Positions 36,609-47,790 of a DNA stretch of 64,000 nucleotides are shown in pieces. The position numbers and the translations under genes were made by a program. The DNA comes from Diadema setosum (lineage: Eukaryota; Echinodermata; Echinoidea; Diadematoida; Diadematidae). The notes beneath the pieces are model-generated. The model did no database searches and was not told the origin of the DNA. It saw only the letters and a list, made by a program, of their open reading frames with translations. The DNA lies in NCBI GenBank assembly GCA_033980235.1, contig CM067067.1, positions 2,507,001-2,571,000 of the forward strand. The letters run 5' to 3'. The first letter of the stretch is position 1; each line of letters starts with the position of its first letter.

Positions 36609-36954
36609 TCAACATTGGTAGACTTTAGCAGATTGTTTCCAAGAAGCGTTACTCTTCTGTGTTGAATGAAAAGAGATCATCAATTGACGGCGAATCAACA
36701 TAAAATGATGCATCTCTTTCTCCAACGGATTAATCCCATGAGTCACGAGCCATTCCCGGTACTGTTCAAAATATTGTGGAAAATGGTGTACACCGTAACG
36801 ACTGGACGAAAGGCCAGCCGGGCATGTGTGTTGGCGCAGGCAAGTCCAGGCCGAACTTATCGGTAAGGTGCAGTTCCCCCAAGGTAAAATCAGCATCAAT
36901 TTCGGTAATGGCGGAGGAAGATGACACAGCACGACCTTGATTTGATCGATGCAC
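36609..36954 (-). pseudogene. Possible frameshifted coding remnant, family unknown
   Basis: On the minus strand, one frame (from 36,954) starts MHRSNQGRAVSSSSAITEID, continues ADFTLGELHLTDKFGLDLPA and ends at 36,766. The overlapping frame ending at 36,609 becomes protein-like from about 36,800 (YGVHHFPQYFEQYREWLVTH, then GINPLEKEMHH). The protein-like parts sit end to end in different frames, suggesting one frameshift near 36,790-36,800. No domain is recognised, and coincidence is possible. Confidence 0.2.
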
Positions 36955-39101
36955 TGATAGTAATTGTCCCCGGCAGGCTCGATTTAAAGGTAGTTCCCAG
37001 GAGCTACACGTGTATTCAAAAGAAAAGACATTATATATAGCTTTCCTTTCAATTCTTTGTCAGAGCGAAACCGTGCGTTGTAGTCCTCCGTGCCACGTGG
37101 ATCCTACTAACCACAAACTTGGCTATGTGTTGTGTCGACATTATTCAGTTTTCACGAGATACATGAAACCATGAACAACAATTCTCTAGATCCCGGAGGA
37201 TGCAGAAATCCCTTATGAAATTATGTCTCGTGAGCGACATCGTTTTTTGAACTCACTATTTTGCGGGGTCTTCTCATTTTCGTTAAATCAGGAAAAAATC
37301 TTAAACACATTTTGTGACTTACATGTTTAAATGATATTACGTTGCTAATAAAACTTTTAGAATAATGATGCCGATGACATTTGTATGATAATAGTTCTAA
37401 TTTTTACAATCCTAATTATTGTTATTATTTAACAATGTCATTTAATTATATCATATTAGCCTATTTGAAAGGAAAGTGAGAATCAATCAATTTTGTTTAC
37501 ATAACTCTATCATTGGAAATGATTGAATAATTATCATTGATTTCATTTATTTCATTCATTCATAGTACATAATCTATATCGTCATGGGTTAATCATTTAA
37601 TTCTATAAAAATATAAAAATATCAGGATGAAAAGGATTGAAGAGCCATAATGTATGTAAATCTGTAACAGTATCCAGAATACTTTGTATTCAAACATGCG
37701 GGCACACTGTACAAGACTACTCCCAGTTTACATCAGTTTTGAGTTTTGAACAGCTTAATCTTGTACAGACAGGCTAAATTGATGCTGTTTTTGCTCGGTG
37801 AGGAACAACTTTTATAATTTCATCTATTCGTTCCAATGGCTACCTTGCAAATCTACAATCATTCAAACTGCAGAAAGGACCTTTACCTGCCAATCATACG
37901 TTCTTTCACGCAGCGACATAGTGTCATTAGAAAGACGTGTTTGTTTTCCCACATTAGATAGCTGTGAGCTAAATACAGCAGAAACTTTGCTGACAGCTTG
38001 ACATACGTCTAGATGCTGTAGACCCTATTGTATTATACATCATCTTTAGAAGATTGTTCCGCGTATAACAAAGCAGCTTTGGTCTAGTGACATTTTCCTA
38101 TTACTCAAAGACAAACACAGAAACCGTACGCTGCTGTATTAAACGATGTCAACAAAACATTAGGATAATTACGTTGCCTATGCCCCCGAGTGTATCACAC
38201 CGGTTTGATAAAATCTTTGCGATTTAGCTGATGGCTATAATATTTTGATCGTTTGGTATACGAATTGAAATGTCACAGTGATATACTTGGTATCGACCGA
38301 CTGCGAGCATACTTTGTTTTTCCTTAGGACTGAGCGCGTCACTCACAGCTCGGCTGCTAACATATCAATTTCAAATTCTGGGAAGGTAGCAAAAAAAAAA
38401 AAAGAAAAAAAGGTAGACAATTATTAAGAAAAAACGTAAAAATAAAAACAAAAAGTTGGTACATTTTGCTATGACTTTGTGTGGTCTGGTATAAAAAAAA
38501 AGGGGGGGGGGAGGCGACAAATACATTTCCGTGTTTGATTTGAAGTTTGTTGATAATTGTCCTGGTCATGCTGAACAACCTTCAAATTGGCAGTGGACAA
38601 TGACCTCTGGGCTATTCACCCCTGGTGCTGGGGGTTGTGACTGTGATGGTCTGAATCGCGGTGTAAAGTCATATCAACTTCACTTGTTAGTTACATATAA
38701 GATATTGTGTTATCATTACATACCGTTATCATTTTATATATTATTTATATGACTGGTATTCTCAACAAGATTAAACGTCATCCTAAAAAGAACGTATCTT
38801 TAATGTGATTACAAATTAGTGAGCATGCAAAACAACAAACAAATAAACAACAAGGGTAACATTTTTCAAGAAGAGTATTTTTTTTGTGAGAAGGAAAACG
38901 ATGAATATTGTTATTCTTTCATGATTAGTTTAGAAGTTTTTGTTTGTGATCATCTGATAGATACTAAGAGTTTGAAAAAAAAAAACAGTATTTTATCACT
39001 AATCCAGTTTAATTATTACGAGATATCAACTGCTCATTTTCATTTTCTGACAAAATGTTACTAGCTACTGAAATCCTTGCATCTGATTCGCTAAGAGCAA
39101 A

Positions 39102-39127
39102 TTTGTCCGACAAAGTTGTCGGACAAA
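39102..39127. repeat. Perfect 12-bp inverted repeat, 2-bp spacer
   Basis: TTTGTCCGACAA-AG-TTGTCGGACAAA. Confidence 0.85.
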
Positions 39128-41043
39128 GTGCTTCATGAATGCCCCCTTCTCTTGTTGGTGTCGAGGGGGATATCAAGAAAACCAATAATATTTGGATGGT
39201 CCAAGCAAAATTATTCATTCATTCAAGCTACACTTACTGCATTATTCATACCTGTGTGTCTTTTATTTAATTCTAAAAATGTGATATACCTTGTTTACAC
39301 TTTTCGCCGTCCCATCACGATGAAAACGGAAATTTTAATAGCTTGAAAATTACGTACCATTACTTGCGTTTTTTGCCCGTAATATTTTCTTGAGCGTATC
39401 ACTGTGCATCATGCTCATAATAATCAAAAGGAGTAACAGAAAATCCGCGTATTTGTCAATGGTCATTGAATCGAGTACACATTATGTAACAACCGCAGAA
39501 AACGGAAAATATAGATAAATAAATTCTATTTTGTGAATTTCGGGTATACCTCTTCCGGATCCCTCCGTCCATTAATCTCAATAACAAGTCACTGTATATT
39601 TGATCTGACTCACATCTCGCTGTTTGCTCTGATTCGTCTCTGGATTAACTTTGTCATAAATCAGTGGTTACTAGCGCCAAACATCATTGTATTTGCTAGT
39701 ACATTGCGTGTGTGCATTGTGTGTGGTGACAATAACAAGACATCAACGTGATAATAACGACTACTTTTATATTCCTGTCTTATCACGTTGTACTATGACA
39801 ATCTGTCACGGTCGGGTTAATCAAACTAAGATTGACAGACCGCTTGTTTGCGCGACCGATGGTGTGTGTGTGGGGGGGGGGGGAGGGAGGGGTAGGGGTA
39901 ATATCAACAAGTGCGTAGCATGTGAAGGTGAGACTGACTCGAATCTGGTTTTTACCTGGACGTCTCGAAAAACATCTAACATCAGGTGACTAAAGTCATC
40001 ACTGTCGTTTCGAGACGGCTAACATCTTCACAACTTCCAAGAGAAATATGGAACAGCTAAAGAACTTAACAGACAAACACATTAAAGCAAACCATTAAAA
40101 TACCATCTCATAATCCACAGGATGCGCAATCAAGGAGGCCCACTCAGATTTCTCCATGTGTGTAGAAAGTGTAGTGACAGAAAATCCCGAGTCGGAAGCA
40201 AAGAGTAAACAACCTCATGTTTGTCTTTTTGCATTTTATTCACCTTCACTCAAAACCAACCCATTGGCAAAATACATAGATTTCCTCCTTAAAATTTGTC
40301 TCTGCAGAAAACAAAAATCCAAACAAGTGGACACTATACTTTGTTGTTCCTGAATTCCTGTCGAGTGACCCTACCATAGTCTGTCTTACAGGTGAATCTA
40401 CGATAGGTATAGTTTGTAAGGTGCCAGAAAATGTTGAATGCCTTCAATACAATACGACCAATAATTTCGCTTTATTTGCTTTATGCATCACACGGACAGC
40501 CTCTACACCTTTGCTGATTCATATTTCAAATCAAAATCCCTCACAATTTATTCCAAATGTGGCACAGTCTCTGCTAACTAGACGTTACAGAGCACTAATT
40601 CAAGGGAAAAAAAAAGTCACCACTCCGGAGCTTAATCTGAGCCTCCACACCAACCACCCAGGAGTAGATGTCTAGACTGTCAAAAACAGTTATCCACTCT
40701 CTTCGTCATTAATGATACCTAAACGTGACAATCTACACCCCAAAAAAATGCTGTCATTTACAAAGAAGGAAAAGAACAGAAGGCGAAACCAACAAACCGC
40801 ACTAACCAAATCACGTCCGTCGTTCCCCTCCCTATTAAAGACAGAAACATGTGGACAAAACATTAAAGTTAACATTGCAACATTTTGCAAAGGTCAAGTC
40901 AGTGTTAACCCCCTGGATATCGGGATCATAGATTGTCTAGTGGGACAATTAATTCAACCATGGCAAATTCGAAGGCAAATGTTCATCCTACAATTCGTTG
41001 CTATGGTCAAAGGCAACGACCAAGGTAGCCTAGCACGACATTG

Positions 41044-41069
41044 AAACTGACCATTGTTATGGTCAGTTT
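41044..41069. repeat. Perfect 11-bp inverted repeat, 4-base loop
   Basis: AAACTGACCAT-TGTT-ATGGTCAGTTT, a compact hairpin. It resembles a stem-loop terminator in shape, but no gene ends here. Confidence 0.85.
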
Positions 41070-41683
41070 AACAACAACAAAACAACCCGAAATCGTACCA
41101 CTACAATGAACATAATGTATTGTATGTACCCTACACAGAGGGGCGAGTAGTGATGAAGCTACGCATAAGTCATCCCCCCCCCCGCATTTGTTTCTCTTGC
41201 ATATCTTGCATAATCTTGTTTAATTATTTTTCTCTTCATTTTCTTTTAGTCATATCATCTTGTAGACATAATTCAATATCCGTCTTTTGCAGCTAAGGGC
41301 ATCGTCCTTTTGGGTAATTTGCCTGACTTCAGTATGTAGTTTTATGGTGATTTGTTTGTATTTTTATTAACTTGAGTTTCATCAAATAAAGATCAGTTCC
41401 TTTCTATTTCCCATCTCCCTCCTCCCTTTCCCTCTCAAACGTCTGGGACAGGTCCTTTTTCAAGGGGTGAAGAGTTTGTACCTTCACCAACTATCATATA
41501 AGTTTTCATTGGTTAGATTTTTTTTTTTTAACGGACAGTTTCGACATAAAAAAAAGATCAACACAAAGGCGAAGAAATTTGGCAGTATTGAACCTACGGC
41601 AAAAACCTCCCCATCCCCTCACTTAAACAAAATGAAGAAAAAGATAACAGGAAAAACTAACCAACATGTTCCTCCAATGTGAC

Positions 41684-41708
41684 CAGGGAGGTGAGTCTCA
41701 CCTCCCTG
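41684..41708. repeat. Perfect 12-bp inverted repeat, 1-bp spacer
   Basis: CAGGGAGGTGAG-T-CTCACCTCCCTG, flanked on both sides by direct AATGTGACC words, giving a larger near-symmetric unit. Confidence 0.85.
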
Positions 41709-42511
41709 AATGTGACCGACAGGTGAATGGTATATATTATGATGCAATTGACGAGTAACGACAGCGTGACATGTGTAGGACAATTCAAACACGGAAAAAC
41801 TGATCAACTGTAATTGTCTTTCGTTAGAAAAAGTCCTTTGTCACCGTCCCAGGGTTGCCTGAAGTAAAGAAAGAAAGAAATGTTGTTATTGTTTTTGCGC
41901 TGCTTTTTTCTTTTCAAGAGGCAAAGATAGAGAGAAAGAGAAGGAGAGAAGGAAATTGGATAACAAGATATCAACGCAATGGATTGGGAGATGATTAAAC
42001 ATCAAAACTTTGTCATCATGTTGCCTTTCATTGTGGACTTTCTCATCATTTTTGTAGTGAGAACAATTCTGACTTTTGTAAATCCCCCTTTTCGCCTGCA
42101 CGTATTTAATACTTATATAAATTTATGGTCTAAATCTACCTTGAAGAATCTTATATGACTCCCACTTTCTGGCACTGATTTTCCACTTTCTCTTTCGGCT
42201 TGAAGCCCGCAGGTATAATCATTGAAACCACCACTATATTTGTACAATATTTCTCCATTGTTTTGCTGCAAAACTACTTTGCTGTATAAACGCCTCTGGT
42301 TTTGCCCCGAATCATTGTTTTGATGCTTAGAGCTCCGTGTTATATACACTGTATGTTTATTTTTATATATTTTTTTTTCCTTCCCTTGAAATAATGATAC
42401 AGTTATAGTAATTTCCTGTATTCTGTAATACATATAACTGTATGTGTGCTTTATTTAAATACTGTATATTATTTGGGCTGAACCCTGATATTAGTATGTG
42501 TGCGCGTGGTT

Positions 42512-42512
<1 letters not shown>

Positions 42513-42581
<69 letters not shown>

Positions 42582-42582
42582 A
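42513..42582. repeat. (TG)n(AG)n compound microsatellite
   Basis: About 24 TG units then about 9 AG units, abutting the 3' tail of the LINE fragment that follows, as LINE tails often do. Confidence 0.95.
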
Positions 42583-42584
42583 AA

Positions 42585-43459
42585 GATTTGATTTTTGATT
42601 TGTTTTATTTTATTTCTGCATTCGATCAAGTACAATTTTAATACAAATTTCAAAAAAGTACAAAGACAAAGAATAGCAAGTGCAGTGAAATAAATCGATA
42701 ACAGTACACAAATAGATACACATTATAGGTGATTGCATTGAACAGTGTACATACACAAAAACATAAAATAAAATATACAGTATTTTTCCAGTAAATAACA
42801 GAGATCATTGAATGCAGGAGACCACCATCATAAGCGATTAAGCTTGAAATGGATGGAGGCCTCATAAAAGTACTATCCAACGACACAACTCTCTTGGAGG
42901 AAAGTGATTAGGTGGGTGCAGTGCAGTTGCAGGTGTGAGTGCAAGATGCAGTTGAAGGAGGAAAATAGAGATTGAAAAAAAAAAAGAACAATCATTTACT
43001 ATATATGAATATTTGTTATCTTGATGAGTGGGGAGAATATGATTGTATCAAATATCGTTTTAGTGAAGCTTTCAAAGAATAAATACATGAGCAAGACTTT
43101 GTATTGTCTGGGAGATTATTCCAAATGTCCGGACCCGATAGATTTATGTGTCACTAATAATTTGGGATTCAAAAGATGGAAATTTCTACATATACGAGTA
43201 GGGTACGAATGGACAGAAGTATTAAAACTAAACTTGTTATTAAACGATGATGGAAGTTGATTATGAATATATTTAAACATAATTACTGCTACTTGAATAA
43301 TATTCAAATAAAAAACCTTCAATGTTTTAAGTTCATGAAATAAAGAATCAGTATGATCCAGGAAATGCGATCCAGTACAAATACGTATAACTTTCTTTTG
43401 TAATTTGAAGATAGAATTTATTTTGGTAGAGCCGCAAGTTCCCCATACAACGTTACAAT

Positions 43460-43463
<4 letters not shown>
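42585..43463 (-). mobile_element. LINE 3' fragment: reverse-transcriptase C-terminus plus 3' UTR, one frameshift
   Basis: Read on the minus strand from about 43,463, one frame encodes YCNVVWGTCGSTKINSIFKL, then QKKVIRICTGSHFLDHTDSL, then FHELKTLKVFYLNI, LPSSFNNKFSFNTS and HSYPTRICRNFHLLNPK. These are the classic conserved C-terminal blocks of animal non-LTR reverse transcriptases (Y-x-x-x-x-W-G; L-Q-K-K-x-x-R-x-x; H-x-Y-x-T-R). The frame stops at 43,116-43,118. The continuation DIWNNLPDNTKSCSCIYSLK, then ASLKRYLIQ, lies in another frame, ending at 43,016, so a frameshift sits near 43,117-43,140. The 3' UTR follows to a tail near 42,590 next to the TG/AG microsatellite. The 5' side is cut by an (AT)30 run. 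Dead, 5'-truncated copy. Confidence 0.85.

Positions 43464-43522
<59 letters not shown>
43463..43522. repeat. (AT)30 microsatellite
   Basis: Sixty uninterrupted bases; it forms the 5' boundary of the LINE fragment. Confidence 0.95.
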
Positions 43523-43524
<2 letters not shown>

Positions 43525-43920
43525 GAGAATTAGGGAATATATTTGGATGGGTAAATGATTGGTTGATTAATAAAGAAAGAATTTATTATCCGAATAAGTC
43601 AATCACAGTCGTAAAAAGTGGGCAAAAGTAAAACTCCAAAAGGAGGGGCAAGTAATACTAAACGAAGGAGACATAAAGGAAGATGGGGGGGGGGGGGGGT
43701 GACCTGAAAAGAGCGAAAGAGAAAACTATGATTAAAAAGAAGCCGAGATCATCAGACGAAGATTGTGAAACTAAGGGGAAATATTTACCAAAATGATTAC
43801 AGACATCTGGGAAGAAAGGGAAAAAACAACAACAATGCAGTGAATGAATAGCTACTGTAATCTGATTTTTGCTGATTGGGGTGAAGTAGAGAGTTCGGAA
43901 TGTAGACATTTCACCAAAAG
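43523..43920. other. Non-coding DNA
   Basis: A G run of 14 near 43,686-43,699 is the only structure. The LINE reading frame does not continue here. Confidence 0.45.
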
Positions 43921-44394
43921 TAAAGGGCTCACACCATGAATATTTCCCCATAGGGATGTGTGTTAAAAATCAAATTTCAAAAAAATTCTGTAAAATAGCT
44001 GGGAGAAATGAGGTGTTTCAGCTTCACTAACCTGGATAACTTAGATATACCCTTTCATCCATCAAATTCTCAGGGTGGATAATTCAGTTCAAATTCTGTC
44101 CAGGGGTCCGCAAAGCCAGACTACGAGTTCTTGTCACTCAAAAAATCACCCATTTTCCGTACACGTACCCAATGAAATATAGTCCCCTCAAATTCCACCA
44201 GAAAAGCTTTCATCTTCCAACCAAAATGCAATTTGTAGAGGAATTCATACTCAATATCTACAGCTATTCAGTTTTTTGCCAAACTACATCACTGATTTTT
44301 AATTAATTTTTTCTTCATTTATTTTGGTATCTTTGGTACGAATTTGTGAAGGGGTCTGAGACATTCCATTGTATTTACGGGTGTGAGCCCTAAA
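43921..44394. mobile_element. Non-autonomous DNA transposon with GGGCTCACACC termini and TAAA duplication
   Basis: GGGCTCACACC at 43,925 and its perfect complement GGTGTGAGCCC ending at 44,390 form 11-bp terminal inverted repeats. TAAA directly flanks both ends (43,921-43,924 and 44,391-44,394), a likely target duplication of 3-4 bases. The 466-base interior is non-coding. A 3-base TWA/TAA duplication would suit Harbinger; the fourth base may be chance. Confidence 0.7.
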
Positions 44395-46034
44395 GGGGAC
44401 GATCACTATCAAGTATGGTGCATGTTGGGGGATTCCCTCCATTTCATCAAGGAGCGTGAAGCTCCTTTTAACCGTGTGTTTATCATGCGTCATTTTTTCA
44501 GGTTTTAGCTAATTATTGTTCTCTTCTTATATCTTCAGCACAACTTTCTTGGGAAGGGGGAAAGGAATGGAAGAGGGGAAGAGGGGGTGTGGCAGGGCAG
44601 GGAAGGCAGGGCAGAGGAAAGGTAATCCACGTTGGAAGTGTGACAGCAAAGCTGAGACCAAATTGGGGCGAACGCCCATAATGGTAAACAAAATGACGTG
44701 ATAATGATAAGAACAAGGGGAATAACAGACTTATAGCTTAGCGTCGGAGTTTGGGCTGCCGAAACAGGAAAGCGTTTTGCCACAGTTTTCCTGTCCGGAG
44801 CTGACCGATTTGAAAATAAAATGTCATTGATTGATAATCGTTAAGACACAGCGAGAGGGCGCTTCATCCGCGAGTATGGTGACATCTGGAATTACCATGT
44901 CCAGGGTAGTAGCCAAGCCCTGTGGGGAAAGGAAAAGGAGAGAGAGAGGGAGAGAGAAGGTTAGACAGAAGGAGAGAGGTTGAAGACATCAAGGTATGTG
45001 TCATGTATGACTTGCTCTCTAGAATGCTAAACCATCAAACTTTGCCACTTCACCGTGATATGGTGAAATCAACATACCAGTACTTTTACTTTAAGTTTAT
45101 ATCCTTGTATACATGAGATCATAAACTTGTATGGCATGAACAAGAGAAGGAAACAAAACAATGATCGAATCTTTTGGGAGGATGTCTTGTTGGATTCATG
45201 AAAGAAAATACACTTTGAAAGGAAACAATGACAGTAAGAACAAAATGATGGAACTGAGCTTTACGCAATCTGTAACAATAACATAACTGTCTTATTTATA
45301 CCATCAGAAGATAACAAAGTTTCGTTCTTTATTGTTCGTCTAATATAGATTGTGATTAGCCAATTATCTTCAAGGAAACACTCTAAGACAATTATCTTTA
45401 ACTCTTCAGCCACAGAAGTAAAAAATTTCATCTCCTACAGCAATGCTTTTAAACTATTAATAATATTCATTCCCAGTTATGATTCGGATAATAAGTCAAA
45501 ACTGTACAGTCAAATCCAATGGTCTGCATTTGCTCAGTCTATAATGTGAACTTGGTAAGAACTAAAAATGTATGATATTAGTATGATACTCCATAAAATC
45601 GTCAATACAGGAAGAAATAAAGGAAAGAGAGATAGAGAAAAAAAAAGAGAGAAGGAGAACGAAAAAGAAAAACTACCATACATGGATTTTTACCTCATCT
45701 TGCGTACTCACACCACATAAACATGGCGCGTTGTCGGCAGTTTGTACCCTGATAAGGTGTGATTAGTGTTTAGTTCAAACTGAATTAAGGAAGTTGAGAG
45801 CCTTGGTGAGGTTTTGAGTGAGGCAGGTAGAAAGAAATGCAGTTAGAATTTCCCGTTGACGTGGCAGGAAGAGAAACAGTTTTAGTTTGATAATGAATTA
45901 ATTTGATGATTTTACTTTCCTGGATGACGAGGAACCGACAGTCAAAATGTTTTGCCCGTTTCTATCAACCACGCGTTGAAAGCAGTGCAACCTAGTGGGG
46001 ATTCCCGTGCTTGAGTTTCCTTGAAGTTGTTTCC
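44395..46034. other. Non-coding DNA
   Basis: Purine-rich tracts at 44,550-44,620, 44,925-44,975 and 45,610-45,670 (GAGA-type) and otherwise nothing. Frames over these tracts are lysine/glutamate/arginine-biased and not convincing. Confidence 0.45.
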
Positions 46035-46290
46035 CTAAACACTTAAGCATTCTGGATAAGACTCTTGACTACTAATCGGAGGACCCCGAGTTCGAATCCA
46101 GTCCGGTGCTTACGTCGCTGGACAAAGATGTTTTTATCAAATCATGTTCTTCTCGACCCCTCTCTTGAAAAGATGGGTACCTGGCAACGCTGGGGGTAAT
46201 AATAATGGAAGGGTCCTCTGGTAGAGCAGTGGTAACACCGAAGAGGCTACCCTGGGTAAAGAAGGCCATAATATTATTATAAACACAAGA
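46035..46290 (+). mobile_element. tRNA-derived SINE
   Basis: A pol III-type head is visible: a degenerate A box (TAAGCATTCTGG near 46,043) and a good B box (GTTCGAATCC, 46,090-46,099), with tRNA-like ACTCTTGACTACTAATCGGA between them. Downstream is GATGGGTACCTGGC-AACG-CTGGGGGTAATAATA, a body motif that I associate with widespread invertebrate SINEs. The tRNA cloverleaf is imperfect, so this is not a tRNA gene. A minus-strand open frame across it (46,072-46,356) is incidental. Confidence 0.6.
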
Positions 46291-47425
46291 CAACAAGATG
46301 ACAAATAACGTGCACAAAAGAAAAAGAGTAGAGGACGAAAGTGTGTTGCAGGTCAAAAGTGTCAGGCAAGTTTGCTATTTGCATATTTCATTATTTTTTT
46401 CCCCTTTCACTGAAAGAATGATGTTATCATCGAGGATGCGATATAAATTCAGAGAAAGAAAGCTTCTCGATAAACACATCCAAACAATTCAGCCCAAATA
46501 TGGTGATTCTGAGAATCACGAATCAATTGATTACACCTAATCGATTAGGGTTTAAGACAAGTGCTTCCCTGTCGCCACAAGGCATGTCTCGGGTCAGTAA
46601 ACATTGATGGAAAGGAATAAACTATACCTCAGAAACGACGCACGTAATTCGCAAGGCACTCTACCCCGTTCCCGGAATGAAATCATTGGGATGTGGGTTT
46701 CCATGGCAACCGACTAAACGCCTTAGGTTTGGTTGCCACACTAGAGCCCAGCTTCGGAAACCACCTTGTTGGCAGACGGTACGAGGGAATTACACATCGC
46801 AAAATATGTGACGTCACCACCTACACATTCGACGCGATTTTCCATCATCCGTTTTCACTTGAATGATTCAAAAGTAGGTACCTTTCCAACTGTCTTCATT
46901 GCTTCGTTTGTGTTTTGTCCACCTTCCTAATTCACTCTCCTTCTACCCCAACTCTCTCTCTCCCACTTTCTATCCCACTCTACCCCCCCCCCCCTTTAGC
47001 TGGTGCCCAGATATGCAGCATGTTATAATATCATGTTGTTCCAGGTAACTACAGTCAAACTAATAGAAACTGTGTGCTATCGTTATACGACGCATGAATA
47101 CACACTGTGAGATTACTGTTTGATTACTGTTGAATGTATTCCCTTGCCTTACATGTATATAGCGACGGTCATATAATTTCCCTTGAAACTAGAAACAATT
47201 CCTATACAGGTAAGTCTTTGAAAAGATTTTAATCGCAGGCACTGCACTATCCTAACCCTCAACCATCAATTAGATTCATTATGTTTGTAAACCTCAATCA
47301 TTGGGAAATATTGCACGGTAATAGTACAAGTTAATAACTATTTAAGAGATTCATATAATTATATGCATAATTAAATTCATGTCGTTCAATAGTCATTAAA
47401 ACAGTATCTTGGTTTCATCCCCAAT
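46291..47425. other. Non-coding DNA with a possible regulatory patch at about 46,660-46,860
   Basis: The patch contains an X-box-like site (listed separately), a second GGTTGCCAC half-site 26 bases on, and TGACGTCA at about 46,809. No first exon is recognised beside it. A C run lies near 46,984. Confidence 0.35.
46697..46710. promoter_or_regulatory. RFX X-box-like motif
   Basis: GTTTCCATGGCAAC matches the RFX consensus GTNRCC-N2-RGYAAC at all but one position. X-boxes mark promoters of ciliary genes in animals. Function here is inference, as no start site is identified. Confidence 0.3.
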
Positions 47426-47790
47426 TTAAAGGGGAAGGCTAGTACCTGATCAGTGGGAATCAGTGAGAATGCTGGGGGATGATTGTTCCAATCCTTGTGG
47501 GATTCATTTAAGAGTACATTGTATATCTACTGTTGTATGAAAATTATTTGCTTCAGAACGGTCTCATATTCAAGTAATGTGCAGATTAATGCCCCGTCAC
47601 TGACCAGGGACGCTTACCTGGAAACATTAAACTGCACATTACTTGAATATGAGACCATTCTGAAGCAAATAGTTTTCACACAACAATAGATATATAATGT
47701 ACTTTTGAATGAATTCCATAAGGATTGGAATAATCATCTCCCAGCATTTCCACTGATTCCCACTGATCAGTTACTAGCCTTCCCCTTTAA
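47426..47790. mobile_element. TTAA-bounded 365-bp foldback element, copy 1
   Basis: Bounded by TTAA on both sides, with termini AAAGGGGAAGGCTAGTACCTG and, complemented, AAAGGGGAAGGCTAGTAACTG. The two halves are complementary over about 155-165 bases each (GTGGGAATCAGTG, GATTGTTCCAATCC, GAGTACATTGTATATCTA and CAGAACGGTCTCATATTCAA all recur inverted), with a short unpaired centre at about 47,590-47,625. Short open frames on both strands are mirror images and not genes. A second copy of the same length lies at 51,805. Confidence 0.85.

Larger units (their letters stand above)
36071..42584. other. Non-coding DNA with scattered palindromes and one two-frame candidate
   Basis: Contains the minus-strand candidate at 36,609-36,954, perfect short inverted repeats at 39,102, 41,044 and 41,684, and low-complexity runs near 38,388-38,512, 39,872-39,884 and 41,520. 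Plus frames at 40,421-40,675 and 40,712-41,044 (110 codons) have mixed composition but no recognisable motif. No splice-supported gene. Confidence 0.4.

Noticed and set aside
41044..41069. Stem-loop terminator
   Set aside because: No gene ends nearby and no T tract follows; rho-independent termination does not apply in this genome type.
46035..46110. tRNA gene
   Set aside because: A B box is present but the A box is degenerate and arms do not pair as a full cloverleaf; the downstream SINE body shows it is a tRNA-derived repeat.
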